From Nitrospirota bacterium (lineage in GTDB: Bacteria; Nitrospirota; Thermodesulfovibrionia; Thermodesulfovibrionales; UBA1546), in assembly GCA_004298625.1 (NCBI GenBank), contig SCSY01000318.1, positions 1 through 9,482 on the forward strand: 9,482 bases of DNA. The letters run 5' to 3'. How positions within the stretch are numbered: the first letter of the stretch is position 1; each line of letters opens with the position of its first letter. Both the position numbers and the translations under genes were made by a program. This document shows, piece by piece, positions 4,807 to 9,482 of the stretch. The notes under the pieces are model-generated. The model saw only the letters and a program-made list of their open reading frames with translations, did not search any database and had not been told where the DNA came from.

Positions 4807-6467
4807 ACGCTCCTTTCCGCCTCAGCGGATCTCCGATCAAGTAACTCTCCCGCGTGCCTGAGAGAGACGTCCGTTATCTTGCCGCTGAGCATCCTGGCGA
4901 TTTCGGTCTTCCGCTCATCTTCTGAAAGCTCTTTTATTTTAATAAAAGTCCTGCCTTTTTTCTGGAATTTTTCCGTCATAATGTGAAAATCCGCTGTGGA
5001 GGCTATCTGAGGCAGATGCGTAATGCAAATAACCTGATGGGCCTTCGCAAGTTTTTTTAATTTCATGCCGACGCTGTCGGCGGTCCTGCCTCCTATGCCT
5101 GCATCAACCTCATCAAATATTAACACAGGTATCCTGTCAACATCAGCAAGTATATTTTTAAGCGCCAGCATTATACGCGAGAGTTCTCCGCCTGAGGCGA
5201 CCCGTGAGAGGGGTTTCAGCGCTTCGCCGGGGTTGGCTGAAAACAAGAATTCAACGGTATCCATGCCGCTTGAAGACAGGGGCGAGGGTTTTATTTCAAC
5301 CCTGAATTCTGCTTTCTCAAATGCAAGTTCTTTCAATATCTTTTCAACAGCGCTGCCTATCTCAGCTGCTGTCTTTTTCCTTTTTTCAGAAAGCAGGGTT
5401 GCTGTTTTAAAAAGTTTCTCTTCTTTTTCCTTAAGCTGATTTTCCGCTATTTCAGCTTTTTCGTCTGCCTGCCCGAGCGATGCAAGCTCTCTTTCAGCTT
5501 CATCCCTGTATCCGAGTATCGCATCTGTATTTTCGCCGTATTTTTTCTCAAGTTTTTTTATGGTCTCAAGTCTTTCCTCTATATTTTCAAGTCTGTTGGG
5601 ATCGAGGTCGTATTTTTCCTTGTGTCCCCTGAGCGAAATAGCGCTGTCTTCAAGCAGGGGCATTGCTGCCTCAAGAAGTTTCAGGGTTTCGCCGATACTT
5701 GAATCTATGGAGGACATCTCTTTAAGTTTAGATAGGACTGTCGAGAGTTTTTCTATACATGCGCCTTCTGATTCATACAGCAAAGAATATGCTGTTTCCG
5801 TGAGTTCGTTCAGCCTGTTCAGGTTTGAAAGAATGGCCCTTTCGTTTTCCAACGTCTCTTTTTCCACGGGTTTCAGGGATGCGGCATCTATTTCGTTTAT
5901 TTGAAAGGTCAGGAGGTCTATCCTGTGGGCCCTCTCTTTGGCATTTGTCTTAAGTTCGGAGAGTTCTTTCTTAAGGGACTGCACTTCGTGGAACATTATT
6001 TCCACCTCTGCCTTTTTATCCTGAAGTTTTCCATAAAAATCCAGCAGGGTCCTCTGGTTGTCAGCGGAAAGAAGGCTCTGGTGTTCGTGCTGGCCGTGCA
6101 TATCAACGAGAGACCTGCCTATCTCGGAGAGACTCTGTATGTTGACGAGGGTATCGTTTATGTAAGCTCTGCTTTTGCCTGCGGATGATATGCTGCGCCT
6201 GAGTATAATGCTGTCTTCGGAGATTATTCCCATCTGCTCAAGCAAGCGATGGCCTGATACCTCAAAGAGCGCCTCAACCGACGCGTCTTTTTCCCCTGTT
6301 TTTATCATGTCGGTCTGGGCCCTTTCTCCGAGAGCAAGGCCGAGGGCGTCAACAATAATTGACTTGCCGGCGCCTGTTTCCCCTGTTAAGACATTCAGCC
6401 CGGTTTCGAATCGTATCGCGAGGTCGTCAATTATGGCAAGATTCTTTATCCTGAGTTCTTTAAGCAT
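4803..6467 (-). CDS. recN: DNA double-strand-break repair protein RecN
   Basis: 554 residues from ATG 6467, matching the usual ~553. An SMC-like ATPase that acts early in recombinational repair of double-strand breaks. Seen: MLKELRIKNLAIIDDLAI, Walker A GETGAGKS (29-36), a long central coiled coil rich in E, K and L (about 150-370), the ABC signature SGGELSR (425-431), Walker B PVLIFDE (447-453) followed by VDAGIGG, and the switch His484 in ITHLPQIAS. The frame can begin at a TTG at 6485, but MLKELRI is the family start and neither position has a Shine-Dalgarno. A TATTAT hexamer at 6482-6477 on this strand sits 9 nt before ATG 6467, so a very short leader is possible. A LexA-like palindrome lies about 100 nt upstream. 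It forms an operon with the ferredoxin gene. Confidence 0.97.
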   Translation of the reverse strand: MLKELRIKNLAIIDDLAIRFETGLNVLTGETGAGKSIIVDALGLALGERAQTDMIKTGEKDASVEALFEVSGHRLLEQMGIISEDSIILRRSISSAGKSRAYINDTLVNIQSLSEIGRSLVDMHGQHEHQSLLSADNQRTLLDFYGKLQDKKAEVEIMFHEVQSLKKELSELKTNAKERAHRIDLLTFQINEIDAASLKPVEKETLENERAILSNLNRLNELTETAYSLLYESEGACIEKLSTVLSKLKEMSSIDSSIGETLKLLEAAMPLLEDSAISLRGHKEKYDLDPNRLENIEERLETIKKLEKKYGENTDAILGYRDEAERELASLGQADEKAEIAENQLKEKEEKLFKTATLLSEKRKKTAAEIGSAVEKILKELAFEKAEFRVEIKPSPLSSSGMDTVEFLFSANPGEALKPLSRVASGGELSRIMLALKNILADVDRIPVLIFDEVDAGIGGRTADSVGMKLKKLAKAHQVICITHLPQIASTADFHIMTEKFQKKGRTFIKIKELSEDERKTEIARMLSGKITDVSLRHAGELLDRRSAEAERSV

Positions 6468-6486
6468 TTCATGAAGATAATACAAT

Positions 6487-6546
6487 AAAAATTAAAAATC
6501 AAATTAAAAATTGAGGAATTCATCTAACTTTATGTTTTTAATTTTT
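6487..6546. repeat. A/T-rich inverted repeat with degenerate 7-nt periodicity upstream of recN
   Basis: AAAAATTAAAAA at 6487-6498 is the exact reverse complement of TTTTTAATTTTT at 6535-6546 (36-nt spacer). The left arm also reads as two AAAAATY heptads followed by slightly out-of-register copies to about 6512, resembling the arrays at the window's left end but too low in complexity to be sure. It fills most of the gap between the DUF72 gene and recN and may affect recN promoter geometry. Confidence 0.5.
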
Positions 6547-6566
6547 CACGGCTGTAACAAGGGTCT

Positions 6567-6584
6567 CTGATTATTTCTTCAGTA
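6567..6584 (-). promoter_or_regulatory. LexA-box-like palindrome upstream of recN
   Basis: On the minus strand it reads TACTG-N10-CAG with an A/T-rich core, matching the left half and spacing of the gamma-proteobacterial SOS box. It overlaps the last codons of the DUF72 gene and lies 99 nt before the recN ATG. recN is a classical SOS gene, which raises the prior; this lineage's LexA motif is unknown and CTG-N10-CAG alone occurs about twice per window by chance. Confidence 0.35.
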
Positions 6585-7299
6585 TCTTTCTTAGTTCCAG
6601 CGCGTTCTTTGGGGCATTGCCAAGGGCGTCATTATTAAAATACATAAAAATATCCTTGCCCTGTTTTATGAACTTGTTTATCAGCTTTGCATCACATTTA
6701 AGCTGTTCCGTGTTATAGCAGGAGACATATTTGCCGTTAGCGCTGTGCCTTCTTATGTATACGAAATCAGCGGTAGCCGGCACTTCGCACAGAAATTCAG
6801 GCTGGTCGGCTATGCACATGCTTATATTATTCTTTCCGAGCAATGATATTATCTTTTTATTTATCCAGCTTTTGTCTCTGAACTCAAAGGTGTTTTTTAC
6901 CTTATATTGGCTGAGCACTTCAATAAATTTTCTCAGTTTTTCAAAATCAGCCTTAAAATCAGGCGGGAATTGCCAGAGGATAACCCCGAGTTTTTCCTTG
7001 AGGGCGTTGGCCCTTGAAAAAAAAACGTCGAGAGGCTCAACCGGGGCTTTTAGTTTCTTGACATGCGTTATAAACCTGCTTCCTTTTAAGGAAAGGGTAA
7101 AGCCCTGAGGGGTTTCACTGTACCATTTTGAAAAAGTCTCTTTTTCAGGAACCCTGTGAAAGGTGACATCCAGTTCAACAGACGAAAACTTTTTGCAGTA
7201 GTATTCAAGCCACAATTTTTTTGAAAGTTCATCAGGATAAAAAATGCCCTTCCACTCATCATACATAAAACCACTGCACCCTATCTTCACACACGACAT
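6571..7299 (-). CDS. DUF72 (YecE-like) protein
   Basis: 242 residues, the usual length of the DUF72 family, a TIM-barrel-like fold of unproven biochemical role. Family landmarks in order: IGCSGFMYDEWKGIFYP (6-22), FSSVELDVTFHRVP (38-51, in place of the common VE.NSTFYR.P), GFTLSLKGSRFITH (66-79), LWQFPPDF, TFEFRDKSW, DFVYIRRHS and the C-terminal MYFNNDALGNAPKNALELRKIL. Start ATG 7299 has no Shine-Dalgarno. Instead a TATAAT hexamer ends 5 nt before the ATG, so transcription could begin at or next to the start codon (leaderless). It is divergent from the phosphoglycerate kinase gene and upstream of recN on the same strand, 103 nt away. Nothing in the sequence names a substrate. Confidence 0.93.
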   Translation of the reverse strand: MSCVKIGCSGFMYDEWKGIFYPDELSKKLWLEYYCKKFSSVELDVTFHRVPEKETFSKWYSETPQGFTLSLKGSRFITHVKKLKAPVEPLDVFFSRANALKEKLGVILWQFPPDFKADFEKLRKFIEVLSQYKVKNTFEFRDKSWINKKIISLLGKNNISMCIADQPEFLCEVPATADFVYIRRHSANGKYVSCYNTEQLKCDAKLINKFIKQGKDIFMYFNNDALGNAPKNALELRKILKK

Positions 7300-7314
7300 A
7301 GAATATTATATCAT
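7286..7314 (+). promoter_or_regulatory. Candidate sigma-70-type promoter of the phosphoglycerate kinase gene
   Basis: TTCACA (7286-7291), 17-nt spacer, TATCAT (7309-7314): five of six matches in each element at ideal spacing. Its -35 lies inside the first codons of the divergent DUF72 gene and its -10 overlaps the other gene's -10. A start near 7321 gives a leader of about 48 nt. Confidence 0.55.
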
Positions 7315-7335
7315 ATTATTGCCTTCTTTTGTCGG
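7305..7335 (-). promoter_or_regulatory. Candidate promoter giving a leaderless DUF72 transcript
   Basis: On the minus strand a perfect TATAAT runs 7310 to 7305. CCGACA (7335 to 7330) is a -35 candidate at a wide 19-nt spacing. The expected start falls at about 7298-7299, on the ATG itself, which agrees with the missing Shine-Dalgarno. Confidence 0.45.
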
Positions 7336-7368
7336 AGAATAAAGGTTTTTGCCTTCAGGAGGTGGAAG

Positions 7369-8667
7369 ATGGAGAAACAGGGTTTGGATTCAAGACTGCG
7401 TTTGATTCAAAATGCAGACCTTAACGGCAAGGTCGTCCTCGTAAGATTCGACCATAATGTTGTTAAGGACGGCGAGATTAAAGACCCCTACAGGATTGAC
7501 AGGACCTTCGGCACTCTCTATAACATAGTTGAGCGCGGGGGCAGGCCCATTCTCATGACGCATGTCGGACGGCCCAGGGACAAGAAGACAGGTGAAATCA
7601 AGTGCAGACCAGGCGAGGCAGTAGAGCCGATTGTTGAATATCTGGATCACAAACTGCACACAAAATTTTATATCCCAAAATTCGATATTGATCCAAGGCT
7701 CGGGATCACAGGAATTGACACATCCGTAAATCTGGCAATCAGAAGCCTTCGTGAAAGAAAGCTCGGGGGGATATATCTTCCGAACACACGCTGGTTTTCC
7801 GGGGAAGAGACAGAAGGCAAGGTAAGGGAAAACTTTGCGATTCAGCTTGCGGGCCTTGCGGATATATTCATAAACGACGCCTTCGGCTCATGGCAGCCCC
7901 ATGCCTCGACCTATGACATTACAAAACTTCTGCCCTCGTATGCCGGATTCCTCATGCAGCAGGAAATAATGAACCTGAACTCTGTTATAAATCCTGAAAG
8001 GCCCTTTATAGCTGTTGTTGCAGGCGCAAAGTATGACACCAAGATTAAGCCGTTATATGCGATATACGATAAAGTGGACAAATTGATACTTGGAGGGGTG
8101 CTCTATAACACATTCCTCTGCGCAAAATACGGGATAAACATTACAGGGGTTTCGGCGAGCGATATCGAAGCAGCAAAAGACCTGGTTGCAAAGGATAAGA
8201 AAAATCAAAAGATTGTAGAGCTGCCGTATATTGTCGAGTCGGATACGCTTGAAGGCAGGCTTGAGGGAAAATACAGGACCATATCAATCAGGGATTTTAA
8301 GCAGGGCAATAAATACAATTATATCCTTGATATTGACCCGAAATCTTTCGAGGACAGCTTTGTTTATGAAAGCATATCAAGCGCAAAAACAATATTCGTT
8401 AATGCAGTTATGGGTTTCACGCCTCATTTTTCAGCGGGCTCTGCGGCATTGGACAGCACGATTGACCATAACAGGAGCGCTATAAAGATGTACGGAGGCG
8501 GGGATACGCTGCAGGAATTCAAAAACCTCTGTCCCGGATTGTATCTCTCGGTGCTCGATAACACCCAGTATTACTTTTTCACAGGCGGCGGCACTGTTCT
8601 GACCGCAATAGAACAGGGAAGCCCTTATGGACTAAAGCCCGTAGAGGCGCTGATGGAAAGTAAATGA
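7369..8667 (+). CDS. pgk: Atypical phosphoglycerate kinase homologue
   Basis: 432 residues, versus about 390-400 for usual bacterial enzymes. PGK transfers phosphate between 1,3-bisphosphoglycerate and ADP. Substrate-site residues seen: VRFDHN (Asp28, Asn30), D-P-Y-R42-I, MTH65-V-G-R68-P and R141 in LPNTRWFSGEE. INDAFG (168-173) is present, but the usual THRAH[AS]S or AHRAH[AS]S that follows is shortened to S-W-Q-P-H-A-S, so the conserved active-site Arg (168 in yeast numbering) is absent. On the nucleotide side, the K-x3-K pair (K221, K225), GGGDT (376-380) and TGGGT (405-409) are kept. The W-N-G-P-x-G loop is changed to V-N-A-V-M-G (344-349), and the Glu normally a few residues later is missing. 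It may be a divergent working PGK or a paralogue with another acyl-phosphate substrate. AGGAGGT sits 5 nt before ATG 7369. The phosphofructokinase gene follows 60 nt later, probably in the same operon. Confidence 0.85.
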   Translation: MEKQGLDSRLRLIQNADLNGKVVLVRFDHNVVKDGEIKDPYRIDRTFGTLYNIVERGGRPILMTHVGRPRDKKTGEIKCRPGEAVEPIVEYLDHKLHTKFYIPKFDIDPRLGITGIDTSVNLAIRSLRERKLGGIYLPNTRWFSGEETEGKVRENFAIQLAGLADIFINDAFGSWQPHASTYDITKLLPSYAGFLMQQEIMNLNSVINPERPFIAVVAGAKYDTKIKPLYAIYDKVDKLILGGVLYNTFLCAKYGINITGVSASDIEAAKDLVAKDKKNQKIVELPYIVESDTLEGRLEGKYRTISIRDFKQGNKYNYILDIDPKSFEDSFVYESISSAKTIFVNAVMGFTPHFSAGSAALDSTIDHNRSAIKMYGGGDTLQEFKNLCPGLYLSVLDNTQYYFFTGGGTVLTAIEQGSPYGLKPVEALMESK

Positions 8668-8727
8668 GCTATGCTAAAATAGACATTGATTTTTTAAAAT
8701 GACTGTTTTGAATAAAGGGAGGGTTTT

Positions 8728-9482
8728 ATGGCTGACATCAAAAGAATAGGCGTCATCACAAGCGGAGGGGACTGCGGCGGGCTTAATGCCGTGATTAAGG
8801 GAGTTGCACGAGAGGCATTTTCGCTGGGCATAGAATCAGTTGTAATACCTAACGGTTATGCGGGTCTTTATAATCTCGTTGACCTGGAGCAGGTTGTAGT
8901 GTTGAATGCCGACAGGGTAAGCCGCATAGAGGCATCCCTGGCAGGGTCTGAGGCAGGTCATTCAAGGGTTAAGATAAGCAAGATAAAAGACGAAAGAAAA
9001 TATGAACGGATAAAGGAGGGGTTGAAGAAATTCGGGATAGACGCCCTTATAATAAGCGGCGGGGACGACACGGGAAGCGTTGTTGTCGACCTGAATTCCC
9101 AGGGGATCCCTTGCATCCATGTCCCAAAGACAATGGATCTTGACCTTCAGCCCTACAGTGTCGGCGGCGATTCGGCGATTAACAGGATATCCATTTTCAC
9201 CAGGGACATCAAGACAACAGGCATGAGCCATAACCGCGTTATTGTAATGGAAGTCTTTGGAAGGTATGTTGGGCATACTGCATTGAGAGGCGGCATAGGC
9301 GCCGAGGCCGACTGCATACTGCTGCCGGAGATCCCGGTTGATTTTGATGTTGTATACGAGCATATGAAGTCTGTTTTTTTTGCAAGGGTGCTGAGGAGCG
9401 ATGTTAAGGCAGGGACATACATCATCGTTGCTGCAGAGGGCATTAAGACCGCAGGCGGTGAGCTGCTCTATGACGAGTCCGC
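8728..9482 (+). CDS. 6-phosphofructokinase, probably PPi-dependent, 3'-partial
   Basis: First 251 residues; the window ends within the gene. Phosphofructokinase family: IGVITSGGDCGGLNAVIKGV (7-26, phosphate-binding loop), YAGLYNL, IISGGDDTGS (108-117), VPKTMDLDL (132-140, catalytic Asp137 and Asp139), a TGMSHNRVIVMEVFGRYVGHTAL segment (164-186) and LLPEIP. The residue after GGD is Asp114 (E. coli Gly104) and the residue before TMD is Lys134 (E. coli Gly124). This Asp/Lys pair is the established mark of pyrophosphate-dependent enzymes, which interconvert fructose 6-phosphate and fructose 1,6-bisphosphate reversibly. Two oddities: GGDCGG in place of the common GGDCPG/GGDAPG, and Leu138 where TIDND normally has Asn. 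A GGGAGG site 6 nt before ATG 8728 supports the start. Together with the upstream kinase it suggests a reversible glycolysis/gluconeogenesis unit. Confidence 0.92.
   Translation, partial: MADIKRIGVITSGGDCGGLNAVIKGVAREAFSLGIESVVIPNGYAGLYNLVDLEQVVVLNADRVSRIEASLAGSEAGHSRVKISKIKDERKYERIKEGLKKFGIDALIISGGDDTGSVVVDLNSQGIPCIHVPKTMDLDLQPYSVGGDSAINRISIFTRDIKTTGMSHNRVIVMEVFGRYVGHTALRGGIGAEADCILLPEIPVDFDVVYEHMKSVFFARVLRSDVKAGTYIIVAAEGIKTAGGELLYDES

Noticed and set aside
5065..5904. Plus-strand Ser-rich ORFs opposite recN
   Set aside because: Ser-rich translations are typical antisense products of a Lys/Glu/Leu-rich coiled-coil gene.
6468..6485. TTG at 6485 as the recN start
   Set aside because: It adds six residues before the conserved MLKELRI start and has no ribosome binding site.
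8668..8727. Terminator or separate promoter between the PGK and PFK genes
   Set aside because: No stem with T-run and no paired -35/-10 could be seen in the 60 nt; co-transcription is simpler.
8962..9443. Minus-strand ORFs opposite the phosphofructokinase gene
   Set aside because: The plus strand carries an unmistakable phosphofructokinase with a good ribosome binding site.

Overview
The window reads as a bacterial chromosome segment of moderate GC and dense gene packing. Gene content and protein style (anaerobic-type cobalamin methyltransferase, KorD-like ferredoxin, PPi-type phosphofructokinase, IHF-beta-like HU protein, many ATA codons) suggest an anaerobe such as a Nitrospirota or Desulfobacterota relative. 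This placement is inference, because no rRNA or other strict marker is present. No transposase, integrase, tRNA or CRISPR array was seen.

Region 1 (1-2163, + strand): the end of a cobalamin biosynthesis operon. A CobJ/CbiH-type precorrin-3B C17-methyltransferase, open at its 5' side, overlaps by 29 nt a BPL_N/glutamine-amidotransferase-like protein. This region is peppered with short tandem arrays whose unit is always 7 nt but whose sequence differs from array to array (GTCAGAA, CCCCAAT, ATCAGCY, AAGTTNA, AAATCCA, GYNNTCA). There is also a G/C-rich inverted-repeat element. Almost all of these lie inside coding sequence and are translated. Apart from one degenerate A/T tract upstream of recN, the remaining 7.3 kb has no such arrays.

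Region 2 (2166-4009, - strand): an alpha/beta-hydrolase (lipase-like) gene downstream of a TrmJ-type SPOUT RNA 2'-O-methyltransferase gene. Divergent from these is an unlisted 43-residue lipoprotein (4037-4168, +), whose mature tail carries His at every third position.

Region 3 (4204-7299, - strand): a DUF72 protein, RecN, a 2[4Fe-4S] KorD-like ferredoxin coupled to recN by an ATGA overlap, then an HU/IHF-beta-like DNA-binding protein with its own candidate promoter and a 5'-leader hairpin. A LexA-type palindrome lies about 100 bp upstream of recN.

Region 4 (7286-9482, + strand): divergent from the DUF72 gene is a glycolytic/gluconeogenic pair. The first is an unusual phosphoglycerate kinase homologue that lacks the Arg of the family's HRAH motif and has a changed NGPMG loop. 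The second is a phosphofructokinase, cut by the window end, that carries the Asp/Lys pair typical of PPi-dependent enzymes.

The observations most worth following are the coding heptanucleotide arrays, the His-periodic mini-lipoprotein, and the atypical PGK next to a PPi-type PFK.
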